Shown here: in pieces, positions 10,172 to 19,728 of the stretch
Position numbering within the stretch: position 1 is the stretch's first letter
Layout of the letters: every line of letters begins with the position of its first letter
DNA from: Diatrype stigma
Lineage: Eukaryota > Ascomycota > Sordariomycetes > Xylariales > Diatrypaceae
NCBI GenBank assembly: GCA_022225965.2
Contig: JAKJXP020000059.1
Span: 1-64,000 of the forward strand
Direction of reading: 5' to 3'
Length of the DNA stretch: 64,000 bases
Program-made: the position numbers and the translations under genes
The notes under the pieces: model-generated
Seen by the model: only the letters and a program-made list of their open reading frames with translations
Told to the model about the DNA's origin: nothing
Database searches by the model: none

Positions 10172-13100
10172 TTACAGCATGGCGACGACAGCGGCGACAA
10201 CGGCACCAGCGGCACCGCGGGCGACATTGCGGCCGGCAGAGCCGGTAGCGATGGCCGGACCGGTGGGGTAGCTGCCAGAGTTACCACCAGCGGGGGTGGT
10301 AGTCGGGTAGCTGCCGGAGGGCTGGGCACCACCGGGGATGGTGGGGTAGCCAGTGCCGTTGGGCTGGGGAGCCGAGGGGGCGGTCATACCAGCGGTAGGG
10401 TAAGGAGGCATCGAGTTGGCGCTGCTGGGGACAGCAGGAGTCGACTCAGCCGGGGAGGTCTCGCTGGCACTGCTAGGGGCAGGGCCGGTAGGGTAACCAC
10501 CAGTGGGCACAGCAGGGCTGGACACAGCAGGGGTAGACTCAACGGGCGAGGTCTCGGTAGCGCTGCTGGGGCCCGGGGCGGGACCGGTAGGGTAGCCACC
10601 GGTAGGGACAGCCGGGGCACTGCTGCTGGGGACGGCGCTCACAACGGAAGAGCTGCTGGGGACCGGGGCCGGAGCCGGGCCAGTGGGGTAGCCACCAGTG
10701 GGAACGGCAGGGCTGGAGACAGCGGGGGTCGACTCAGCAGGAGAGGTCTCGCTGGCACTGCTGGGAGCCGGGGCGGGGCCAGTAGGGTAACCACCGGTAG
10801 GGACGGCGGGGGTAGACTCTACGGGGGCGGTCTCGCTGGCGCTGCTAGGGGCAGGGGGAGCCTCGGCAGGGTAGCTGGGAGCAGGCGCCTCGGTAGCGTA
10901 ACCACGGGCAACGGGGTAGCCGGTAGCGGGAGGGGGAGCGGGGGTGGTAGACTCCTCCTCAGTGCAGGTGGTGTCGCTGGGGACAGCAGGAGAGCTAGGG
11001 ACAGCAGGAGAGCTGGGGACAGCCTCAGTGCTGGAAGCACCGCTGGGGGTGGTGGTCGGGTAGGCGGCACTGCTGGTGGTAGGGACAGCCGGAACCGTGG
11101 TGGGGACAGCCGGAACCGTGGTGGGGACAGCAGGGACCGAGGTGGTCTCCTCAGTGCAGGTAGTGTCACTGGGAACAGCGGGGGAGCTGGGATAAGCGGG
11201 GGAGCTGGGGACGGCCTCGGTGCTGGACGCGGCACTAGGGGAGCTAGGCACGGCAGGGACAGTCACGGTGCTGCTGCTAGGAGTGGGCTTGCTGCTGGCG
11301 GAGTAGACACTGCTAGGGACGGCAGGGACAGTGCTGCTGGAAGTGGGCACAACGGGAACAGAGCTAGTAGTAGGGACAGCCGGGACAGTGGTAGGGACGG
11401 CCGGGACCGTAGTCTCCTCGGTGCAGGTGGTGTCGCTGGGGACCGCAGGGGAGCTGGGGACAGCAGGTGAGCTCGGGACAGCGGGAGAGCTGGGGACGGC
11501 AGGCGAGCTCGGGACAGCCTCAGTGGTCGAAGTGCTCGAGATTATGGAGGTCGAGTAGACGCTGGAAGGAACGGTAGGAGCGGTGGTAGGAGCAGTAGTA
11601 GGGGCCGTGGTAGACTTAGAAGAGGCAGGGATGCTGGGGTAGCCGGTGCTGCCAACCGGGGAAGTGGCGGCGGTGGTCTCCTCAGTGCAAGTGGTGTCGA
11701 TGGGGCCGGCAGGAGTGCTGGGGATAGCCTCGGTGCTGGACGCGGCGCTGGGGGCGGTGGTCGGGTAGGCACTGCTGGAGGGGATAGGAGACGAAGCAGC
11801 GTAGCCGCGAGCCGCGGGGCCGGAGCTGGCCGGGGGAGTGAAAGTCTCGACGCACGAGGTGGAGGTCAGAGTGACGGACGGCTGGGGCTTGGAGAAGGTC
11901 GTAGTGGCGCTGGCGCTGGGCAGGTCGGTGACGGAAGCGGTGGCCGGGCAGACGGTGGTGTAGATGACGGTGTGGATCACGGTCTTCTCGTCCTGGTACT
12001 CAGGGGGGCAGTTCACGTTGTGGATCTTGCAGGCGGTGACGGTGTAGGTCTGGGGCACCGAGACGGTGGAGGTAACCTCGCCAGAGCCAGCAGTGGGGAG
12101 AACGCTGGAGAACGGAGTAGGGGTGGGACCGCCAATGGGGTAGCCGTTGCTGGCACCACCGGGGCCAGTAGGGACACCAGCGGAAGGAGCACCACCGGGA
12201 CCACCGGGGGCGCCAGTGGGGACACCAGCAGAGGGAGCACCGGGGCCGGAGGGAGCGCCAGTGGGAGCACCGGGAGCGCCGCCAGTGGGGACGAGCACGG
12301 GGCCGGAGGTGGTCGGGCGAGGGCCGGGGTTGCAGATGGTGTTGGTAGGGACGGTGAGAAGGGTAGTCGCGATGGTAGGAGCAATGTTGATGGAGGCAAC
12401 ATCCTCAACCTCGACGTCAAGACCAACGATCGCACCAATGTTGAGGCCGTAAGACTCCTCAGACAGAGGGCACGAGGGGGTGCTGTCGCAGAAGAGACCG
12501 ACGTACTCGAGCAGGTTAGCCCAGACGGCAACCTCGACACCGGCACCGATGTCAGGGACGGCGTCAAGGATGGGCAGGATCTCGTCAACCTCGAGGTCGA
12601 GGCCAACGGAGGCCTGGACACGGAGGCGGAGATCAGCCTGGAGAGTGGTGCAGCCGATGCGGACCGTGATGGGGAGAGTGGAGACCGAGAGACCAGAGAA
12701 AGCAGCATCGAGGATCTTGCCAGCAAGCAGATCCGTGTCGAGGTGGGCCTCGTCGACAAGCTCGACGTAGACACCGGCGGCAACATCAATAGCGGACTGG
12801 ACATCGAGGACGAGGTCCAGGAAGACCAGAGCCTCCACATCGAGACCCGGCAGGGACAGCTTGATGAGGTCCTCGGGGGTGAAGAGGTTGATGGCAATGG
12901 TGGCGGCGGCACCAATCTGGACGTCGAGGTCGAGGTAGGCCTCGATGTTGGTCAGAGACAGGCTCAGTTGCGGGACGACCTTCTCCAGGGAGAGGTGGGC
13001 ATCCACGTTTCCGTGGACGAAGCAGTTCTTGCAGAGAACTGCGACCTCAGCCGCAGCGCCGACTTCCGCAAGAGGGTCGATGGCAACGTCGGCGATCAGG

Positions 13101-13288
13101 CCGGCGACCAGCAGCTCCTCCTGCAGTTCGACGTCGAGCTTGACGCTCGCGGAGACGCCCTTGCCATCGGCTTTGGCATCAGCGCCTAGGCCGAGAACCG
13201 GGGCTCTCTGGGTGAGGTCGACGGGCGAGGCGTTGGCCAGGGCGGCCATTAACGCCACGGCCGCCGGGCCGTGGGTTGGAAAGTGCAT
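10172..13288 (-). CDS. Large mucin-like GPI-anchored cell-wall protein
   Basis: A single uninterrupted frame encodes 1038 residues. It starts with a signal peptide (MHFPTHGPAAVALMAALANASP). Next comes a domain of about 300 residues, dominated by Val, Leu, Ala and Asp in alternating LDLDV-type strands, with only a few cysteines (for example LCKNCF and CDSTPSC). After that is a Pro/Gly linker, a TVTACKIHNVNCPPEYQDE segment, and then about 500 residues of Ser/Thr/Pro/Ala-rich sequence. Two repeat families occupy that stalk: DTTCTEET units spaced by VPAVPTT- and SSPAVP-type repeats, and PTGGYPTGPAP + SSASETSPAESTPAV units. The end is a short Gly/Ala spacer and a hydrophobic tail (GAVVAAVVAML), as expected for a GPI signal. 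It probably sits O-mannosylated in the outer wall, perhaps as an adhesin; the N-terminal domain is not one I recognise. GC content and codon use are strongly biased compared with neighbours. Confidence 0.85.
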   Translation of the reverse strand: MHFPTHGPAAVALMAALANASPVDLTQRAPVLGLGADAKADGKGVSASVKLDVELQEELLVAGLIADVAIDPLAEVGAAAEVAVLCKNCFVHGNVDAHLSLEKVVPQLSLSLTNIEAYLDLDVQIGAAATIAINLFTPEDLIKLSLPGLDVEALVFLDLVLDVQSAIDVAAGVYVELVDEAHLDTDLLAGKILDAAFSGLSVSTLPITVRIGCTTLQADLRLRVQASVGLDLEVDEILPILDAVPDIGAGVEVAVWANLLEYVGLFCDSTPSCPLSEESYGLNIGAIVGLDVEVEDVASINIAPTIATTLLTVPTNTICNPGPRPTTSGPVLVPTGGAPGAPTGAPSGPGAPSAGVPTGAPGGPGGAPSAGVPTGPGGASNGYPIGGPTPTPFSSVLPTAGSGEVTSTVSVPQTYTVTACKIHNVNCPPEYQDEKTVIHTVIYTTVCPATASVTDLPSASATTTFSKPQPSVTLTSTSCVETFTPPASSGPAARGYAASSPIPSSSAYPTTAPSAASSTEAIPSTPAGPIDTTCTEETTAATSPVGSTGYPSIPASSKSTTAPTTAPTTAPTVPSSVYSTSIISSTSTTEAVPSSPAVPSSPAVPSSPAVPSSPAVPSDTTCTEETTVPAVPTTVPAVPTTSSVPVVPTSSSTVPAVPSSVYSASSKPTPSSSTVTVPAVPSSPSAASSTEAVPSSPAYPSSPAVPSDTTCTEETTSVPAVPTTVPAVPTTVPAVPTTSSAAYPTTTPSGASSTEAVPSSPAVPSSPAVPSDTTCTEEESTTPAPPPATGYPVARGYATEAPAPSYPAEAPPAPSSASETAPVESTPAVPTGGYPTGPAPAPSSASETSPAESTPAVSSPAVPTGGYPTGPAPAPVPSSSSVVSAVPSSSAPAVPTGGYPTGPAPGPSSATETSPVESTPAVSSPAVPTGGYPTGPAPSSASETSPAESTPAVPSSANSMPPYPTAGMTAPSAPQPNGTGYPTIPGGAQPSGSYPTTTPAGGNSGSYPTGPAIATGSAGRNVARGAAGAVVAAVVAML
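10423..11720 (-). repeat. Coding tandem repeats of the mucin-like gene
   Basis: Two kinds of in-frame minisatellite are visible. One of about 30 codons contains PTGGYPTGPAP followed by ETSPAESTPAV (about 10423-10860, four to five degenerate copies). The other is a mosaic of short units around DTTCTEETT, SSPAVP and VPAVPTT (about 10960-11720, five copies of the Cys-containing core). Such repeats commonly vary in number between strains. Confidence 0.75.
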
Positions 13289-16200
13289 TTCGAAAGAGTG
13301 AAATTAACTATTACTAGAAAGAATGGACTGGAGCAGCGGAATACCTAACTGCTTCCCAAAGGATAAAGAGTGACGACGCTTAAGGATCGAGCGTGTTGGA
13401 AACAACTCTTTCACCGTGTGTGCAGGGTATGAGCGTGAGGTAGGAAGAAGCCAGAGACGAGAACAAGACGATTCTCGTCTGCTTTTCAACTGTTCTCTCT
13501 CGCCCCCCGTTCTCCTATACCCAGGTCGGGGAGATGAGCTTCGCCGGTAGGGCACGAAGCTAATCCGCTCCCTGATACCTATGGGGTCATAGCGTTACCA
13601 CGCTGTCCATGGCCCTCGACCTCGCACATGCGGTGTAGCACGTCCAGCTGTTGCGCGTGTTGTCGCATAGTAGATCGTCTCGTGGGCCAAACTGGTATGG
13701 ATTTCTGCGGATTTCTGCAGGCCAACACTGTCCCGAACAGGGAGATTTGCCAGCAACCGTCACGACGGTCATCATTTAATTTGCGGAGAAGACAGGGGGG
13801 CCACGACGTAGCTCACCTCCACAACGGCTCTGTGGTCCCCGCCCATGCAGCCCAGCGTAATATCGGCCTCCCGGTTTACCGCCCGATGGATGGGAAGCCC
13901 CTGGCCGTCCCTCATGGGCCCCTGGTCGCATCCCACATAATGGGTGGGTAGAGTGTCTTTGGCACTCCCACCAATTGGTTTATTAAATTATAGCTTGCTG
14001 CCCCCTTCGCCGCCTTTCTCCCTTTCCACGTCCACTGTCGATAGCGTCAGGTGAATACGAACTTCTCGACGAACACCGCTCAACTCGCGGTCCATTCACT
14101 TTGTTCGAGAACTTCCAGTTGAGCCTAGACCCTGCGCTACGCGCCTCGTTGGCAGGGCTGAAGGGGAAGTAGGCGCACAGAGGCTGGTACACAGTATCGG
14201 GAGCCCTATCTCCGAGACCCCTAGCTGTCATGGTTTTTATCCCGTTGCCTTTCGCTACGCAGTAGGCACTCCATCTTTCTGACGCTAGGCAACCACATAG
14301 CCGTGCAGCTGCTGTGATAACTTGGCTGACAAGTGAGCCTCAGTTGACAGTGTCCGGTGTTGACGACCACGTACGCTACGGAGAAAGATGGCGGGAGCTA
14401 AACTGCGTTTGCTTTAGGGTCCTTCTTACGAATATTCCCACGCTGCACCGTGGCGCGGCAGTTCTGGATAATGATCTTCCAACGCTTGTTCTTCTAGCCT
14501 GGCCAGGGTTTGGTTTCGAGTAATAACAATAGGAGGCGGACTTAAGCCATAGGAGGAGGGGAGGCTGTGTTCTCTATTGCCTATTGGTGCCAGGACTCGC
14601 ACGCAACCTTTGCACGGTCTACTACGTAGTCAATGAGCAGATATCGGGCCATATTTTCGCCAATTTGCATGCTAGCCATAGTGCACATTATGATCCACTT
14701 GGGTATGCGTTTGTCAGACTGTCAGACACTCAGAGTAGGGAAAAGCTCGAAATCAAGGTTGGTAATGTGCCTCCGCGCGCCTCATTCTATCACATGTAGT
14801 TATGTGGTTGTTGCGGCACCCTGATCTTGTTTTTTATTATTCGCATTAGCATATCTATCTACAGATGAAATCAAATCAATCGTAATGCGTAATGTAACCC
14901 CCCTTGCCGTCACAGAGAGGCATGTGAGTAATGGCACTGTCAAGATATCTCCGAGGCTCAGAGATTGTGGCAAAACTGCTGAACCATCAGTCGACAAGTC
15001 TGATACGGTGTACGAAGTAGTTCGTACCTACATAGTAGGTAGTATAACTGCAGTCTTCAATATCACACTCGAGGTCGCCCAATTACTATGTAGTAACGAA
15101 GCCGTATTCCGGGGACCTTGCAGCTCGGCATGCATGTCCACGCTGCCACACTGCCACAGGGAAAGGTTTCAAGGAGGTCCCCCGTTCCTGACGCGTTCCT
15201 ACATTGTAGCTAGCTTGTCGGCATTTCTTTTGCCATTATTCTTGGCAGAGTCCGACATACGCCAAAGTGATACTCTGACTAAGTATACACTATAATTCGT
15301 TCACCCAAGCTAGCTACATATGTAGCGATGCTGTACGACACTGTATGCATCAATTAGGAGGCATCACATATCACATATATCGCTTACTACATATATTCGC
15401 AGTAAAGTTGGTTTGCACTGCTACCATAAACAGTGATGAGATTCAGACAATGGCATATCGCTCCCTCGGGGAAATTGGCACTGATACAATTCTCACAATT
15501 CACATCTGATGGTAACGGCAGAGTTGCTTTTGCTAGTTCGAACCGTGTTATACCCGATGGCTGTCCAGAACCCAGCACGTAGGTGGCGTTAGCTAGTCGC
15601 AGAATCCTACTCTTGCTGTAAGAACTAGTGTTATAGGCTGCTCATATCTTGTGTTGGCCGGATTTTGCCATAATCCCAGCATGTGCTTCATACTTCAGAA
15701 CTCTTGATATATCCCTTGTACCAAAGATTTCTCTTGGCCGTAGCCCTCTACTGTGCGGGGAATCAAACCCGTATTGCCCAGCTGTTATATCTCGATGCGA
15801 GTCTGAACCTGTCTGTACGAAATACTGGACAATATTCCCACCGAGACTTAGCTACGTAGTGAAGGGTCCTAGAATACCCATAGGACACGAAAAAACCTCC
15901 AGAGATAGACTCAAAGTTCCAAAAGTCGTAGGATTTCCGGATGTAGTCAATTGTGATACGCCCTCTGAGAGACATGCCCATAACCTATCAAATCACTCTA
16001 CTTGCACATTATTTGCAGTAGCATCGCCATACATTTCACTTCCCAATAGACTCGAGCCCATTGCCATGTTGCTAAATAACCAAGGCCTGAGAAGGCTTTC
16101 ATTGTGATATTCTCCATCCAGCCTTTCCATGTCGTGACTCCCTAGCACCAATATGAAATATTGCCGCTTGCAACAAGGGGGGCAGATGGGTTTTGTGCCC

Positions 16201-16371
16201 CTATGTAAAGTCGTAGCCTCTGGGTACTCCTAAGGCTATGTGATCACTGACGGTTCTCCGTCCTTGGATTCCTTCGCCATCTGAGTTACTATTCCGAAAG
16301 CCTACATATTGGTTCCACCAGCCCCCACTGACACCTGAAAGATCTCGATGACGACCGATCACCATGTAGTT
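13289..16371. other. 3.1-kb intergenic region, no gene seen
   Basis: This is the upstream region of the mucin gene and the downstream region of the methyltransferase gene. The longest open frames (14885-15295 and 15649-16107, both +) show no recognisable domain, no splice-consistent continuation and no codon bias like the neighbours. A tRNA T-arm-like string on the minus strand near 15753-15782 does not fold into a full tRNA. Confidence 0.55.
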
Positions 16372-18669
16372 CTAATCTGCCGGATCCTGCGTAAGATCAA
16401 TAGGGCCAGTGAGATCAATGTGGACGCATCTGGTTTGCTGATTTGCGTCAACGCAAAGAGGCACAACCTTGGTGCTCTGGAATTCCACGTCCAGATCCAT
16501 CCGCAGTTGTACTCGGGAGGACACGTCCGAGCCTGAACTCCTGGCTCCGGGAGACATGTAGCGTTGGCCTAGATATTCTACATCGTCATCATCGACGTAG
16601 TCATCGTCGTCGTCGTCATCATCATCGTCATCATCGTCATCATCATCATCGACTGACACAATATCCATGTCGGACACGTCGTCTTCGAGTTCATTTTCTG
16701 ACTCGCTCCATTCATCGTCGTCGGTTTGAATGATACGATCAGCCTCCCAAAGGCACTTCTTTAGGTGTTTGTATAGTCTTTTTACTACACATGGCGGAAA
16801 CGCGTTGCCAATCTGCCTCTTCGTGTTGATAGAGGAGAATTCGTAGTCCACCGGGAAGCCTAGTAATGTTGCGTACTCGCGCAGGTTGAAGAGTCGCTTG
16901 CCACTATAATGATAGTTCCCGATTCCGCCATGTGTTGTGATCGTACGCCGCAAGGGGATATTTGGGTCCCACCGTTCTTTTTGACACAGCTGCAGAGGAT
17001 ATTGCAGAGTGCTCGTTGGCGTGATCCGGCGTAGAGCTTGCCTGACCGTCGCATAGGGCTTTGTGCCATCACCTGGTTGCGGGTTTTCGGAGTGTGTGGG
17101 CGGGGGAAAAGGCGGGAGCTTCTCCCCGGGGCACGACCCTATCATGATCAGGCGGTATCTTTTCGAGGGGGATCCCCAGATCACGAGGTTGACGAGTTTC
17201 CATCTCACAGAATAACCCCACTGTGTGAAGCCATGGATCAGAGCATTGAAGTAATGCTCGAAGCGAGGGTGGAGGATACCAAAGGTCTGCTCGAGTGTGA
17301 AGACCCGAGGGCGTAGCTTGTTAAGCAGCTGGTGACATGCGAACAAACTGGCGATGTTCACGTCGTCATTGACGCCAGCAACCGTATGAGCTGGCGACCA
17401 GAACTGGCAAGGGGGAGATAAATGCATGGCGTCCACGCGCTGGCTCTGATCCGTGTCTTGCACGATGAAATCAAATATGTCCATTTCCCGAAGGTCTGCG
17501 TGGGGATATCTGTTGCGGTAGGTCTCACAGGCGTGCCGAGAGTTGTCACAACCTAGCTTGATGAAGAAGCCGGCCATCTCCACGCCGCAAGAGGCACCGC
17601 CAGCGCCGCAGAACATGTCTGCGAATGTGTACTGCTGCCCGGGTTGCTTTTGAATCCACGGATCCTCTGCGTCGGACTGCGTCATGGTATCCATTTCTGC
17701 TTCCACGTCCACAGTGAATTCCATACCTTCCGACTGGTAGGGGCGAAAAGCACCACCCCGAGTTTTCCCTCCCCTCCAGACATTACGCCGCTGTACATCA
17801 GAGACACGATAGGATGCGCTAGAGGTATCCTCCCTAGTAAGGTGCTCGATGATGTACTCCTCCGGCGGTGCCTTCTTGGTAGGTGATCGTTCATGTCGGT
17901 ATGCGAGCTTGCATTTCCATCGACATACCAGTATGCCTTTCTGCTCGATGTCATCCACAGTCTGCAAGATACCGCTAGGATACCTCTTATCTGGAAAATC
18001 CGCATTGGTGAAGTAGAGAGTTCGGGCAGTCTTGATTTTGGTCACCGGTAGCTCAATCAATGCTTGTTCCTCCTCCGGCCTGCCATCGTCGTTGCTGAAT
18101 CTGAGGATGAGGCAGAGTTCATTTCGGAGCCGCGGAAGCATGCCTCGAAGGTTTCTTGTCCTCGTCAACGGTAGGCCTTTCACGAAAACCCCGCAATTGG
18201 GCTCATGGACAATGGACCGGATGTACAGGAATGATGCTTGGTAGAGGTCTAAGATAGGAGGCATTTCGATTGTGATACCGTCTTTGAGCAAGCTACCGCA
18301 ATACATGAAGTCACCTAGAACTTCCTGCAGGGGGGACGCCAAGTGCAGTCGGGTTGTAACGGTGGAAATGTGATGTTCGTTCCCTACATCGTTACCTGTT
18401 AGATCGATGACCGTCGATACGCCGGCGGCTAGGGCGGCCTCTCCATCTTCTTCATTTGCATCAGAGTTTGTATTAGGCGCAATATGCATTTGATCAAGGT
18501 GATTTGGTAGGTCTCGGAAGGTATGTTCCATGGCAGCTTGGCCACTGTCAACTGCAATCTCTTCGTCGAAGTCACCGTCGGTGTCAAATGCAGCGTGGTT
18601 TCGCACAGGGCTGCCAACAATTGGACTTGTCGATGGGGTAAGCATGTGATCTGCGTTAATAGATGCCAT
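16372..18669 (-). CDS. rid: RID/Masc1-type DNA cytosine-5 methyltransferase-like protein
   Basis: An intronless frame of 765 residues runs from ATG 18669. C5-methyltransferase motifs are in order: motif I FADMFCGAGGASCG (about 349-362), motif IV SPPCQFWSPAHT with catalytic Cys421, motif VI with EQT (460-462) where most families have ENV, the KRYRLIMIG motif VIII (about 503-511) and motif X RQIGNAFPP (about 618-626). The EQT variant and the SPAHT continuation are typical of Neurospora RID and Ascobolus Masc1, needed for repeat-induced point mutation (RIP) and MIP. The N-terminal third is probably a BAH-like regulatory region, and VIDLTGND there resembles a SUMO-interacting motif. The C terminus holds an Asp tract and a second IDLTGPIDLT motif. 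All catalytic motifs look intact. It is transcribed away from the zinc-cluster gene at 19729. Confidence 0.93.
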   Translation of the reverse strand: MASINADHMLTPSTSPIVGSPVRNHAAFDTDGDFDEEIAVDSGQAAMEHTFRDLPNHLDQMHIAPNTNSDANEEDGEAALAAGVSTVIDLTGNDVGNEHHISTVTTRLHLASPLQEVLGDFMYCGSLLKDGITIEMPPILDLYQASFLYIRSIVHEPNCGVFVKGLPLTRTRNLRGMLPRLRNELCLILRFSNDDGRPEEEQALIELPVTKIKTARTLYFTNADFPDKRYPSGILQTVDDIEQKGILVCRWKCKLAYRHERSPTKKAPPEEYIIEHLTREDTSSASYRVSDVQRRNVWRGGKTRGGAFRPYQSEGMEFTVDVEAEMDTMTQSDAEDPWIQKQPGQQYTFADMFCGAGGASCGVEMAGFFIKLGCDNSRHACETYRNRYPHADLREMDIFDFIVQDTDQSQRVDAMHLSPPCQFWSPAHTVAGVNDDVNIASLFACHQLLNKLRPRVFTLEQTFGILHPRFEHYFNALIHGFTQWGYSVRWKLVNLVIWGSPSKRYRLIMIGSCPGEKLPPFPPPTHSENPQPGDGTKPYATVRQALRRITPTSTLQYPLQLCQKERWDPNIPLRRTITTHGGIGNYHYSGKRLFNLREYATLLGFPVDYEFSSINTKRQIGNAFPPCVVKRLYKHLKKCLWEADRIIQTDDDEWSESENELEDDVSDMDIVSVDDDDDDDDDDDDDDDDDYVDDDDVEYLGQRYMSPGARSSGSDVSSRVQLRMDLDVEFQSTKVVPLCVDANQQTRCVHIDLTGPIDLTQDPAD
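16581..16651 (-). repeat. GAT/GAC trinucleotide repeat coding an Asp tract in RID
   Basis: On the plus strand ATC, GTC and CATC triplets repeat for about 70 bp. On the coding strand they give a nearly pure run of Asp broken by a Tyr-Val pair. It is a coding microsatellite in the acidic C-terminal tail, outside the catalytic domain. Confidence 0.8.
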
Positions 18670-19728
18670 TTTTACAGAAGATGTCGGCACACGTGAGGTC
18701 GGACTGTGGCTATAAGATGTAGAGTTGACAGGTTCTGAGGCATTCGACCCGGAAGTGCGTATCTAGGTAAAACCTTGCCTTGGAAAGAGACGGCTGAGAA
18801 TGTGGAACTCGAGTGTAGATGAGACAGAATTCTTCTGGAAGAAAAATAATGGTGTCTATTTATTTGCAACATTCCCATCTGCCTGAAGACATTAGGCCGC
18901 TGAGTGAAGTCTGTGTCATACAGAGAGAGCTGTAGGGATAAAGGCAACACTGCTGTCAAAGATACCATGTCTGATATATCTTCTTTTCTATTGTAGAGCC
19001 AGTCCCAAGGCATAGTCTTACTATAAAGACAGTGGGGTTGTAGCTGAAGGCACCGGCATCACAGCTGCATGGTATGTTTATGATAACTATAACAGGAGGC
19101 CTAATGAACACTCACTGCTGAGGATACTTCCAACTACAAAATCCAGAATCCAGCATGCTCTAGCAGCTGCTTCAACCATGGTCGACAATGAGTTCTGGTA
19201 TAATGCCTAGCATTACGCATGTGGCACAAACAGGCCTTGTTGTCCCAGCTGGTGTTTACTAGGTCATACCTGGATTTTCATTAGGTTGAATGTTAGCATG
19301 TGTTAGACACCGAATATTTGTTTATAGAGGCACCTTTGCACTGGATATGCCTCTTCATGCAATGTGCCAACTGTCAAAGGCATGAAAGATCGGTACAGGC
19401 AAGTGACACAAGCAATGTCTCCTAACTGCACAACTGTACAAAGAACCCCAAAAGCCATAACAAATGACAACCCTTCGTTATCTGGACCAAAGGTTACGTC
19501 GAATTGTAATGATAAGAGCTTCTTGTGGTGCGCCCCCTCCCCGGCTGCATTTTGTCACTTTACCCCTATATTATCATTTCTTCCTGGACTTGATTCGACA
19601 GTGGTTTTCCACCACATCTGAGGTAAATGCAAGACTACGTATATCAAGTTATAAAATACCCCTGAGTACTGCCCTGCCGCCCCTGCATTCCCCCTTATCA
19701 ACGGTTAACTGTGGGACCGGGTATAACT
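18670..19728. other. Shared divergent promoter region of RID and the zinc-cluster gene
   Basis: About 1.06 kb separates two start codons that point away from each other. No gene is seen inside. A TATA-like TATAAAA lies at 19650-19656 on the zinc-cluster side. Co-regulation is possible but not shown. Confidence 0.55.
19650..19656 (+). promoter_or_regulatory. TATA-like element upstream of the zinc-cluster gene
   Basis: TATAAAA occurs 73 bp before the ATG at 19729, followed by pyrimidine-rich sequence where transcription could start. The match is exact, but the site is predicted from position only. Confidence 0.35.

Noticed and set aside
10025..11470. 481-codon plus-strand ORF over the mucin gene
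   Set aside because: Antisense reading of GC-rich coding repeats; its Gly/Arg/Ser-only composition has no domain, and the minus strand has signal peptide, repeats and GPI end.
11972..13189. 405-codon plus-strand ORF over the mucin gene
   Set aside because: Antisense shadow of the N-terminal domain, caused by strong codon bias.
15753..15782. tRNA T-arm-like string on the minus strand
   Set aside because: Stem pairing fails beyond three base pairs, and no acceptor, D or anticodon arm is present.
15649..16107. 152-codon ORF
   Set aside because: No motif, no splice continuation, composition like the surrounding noncoding DNA.
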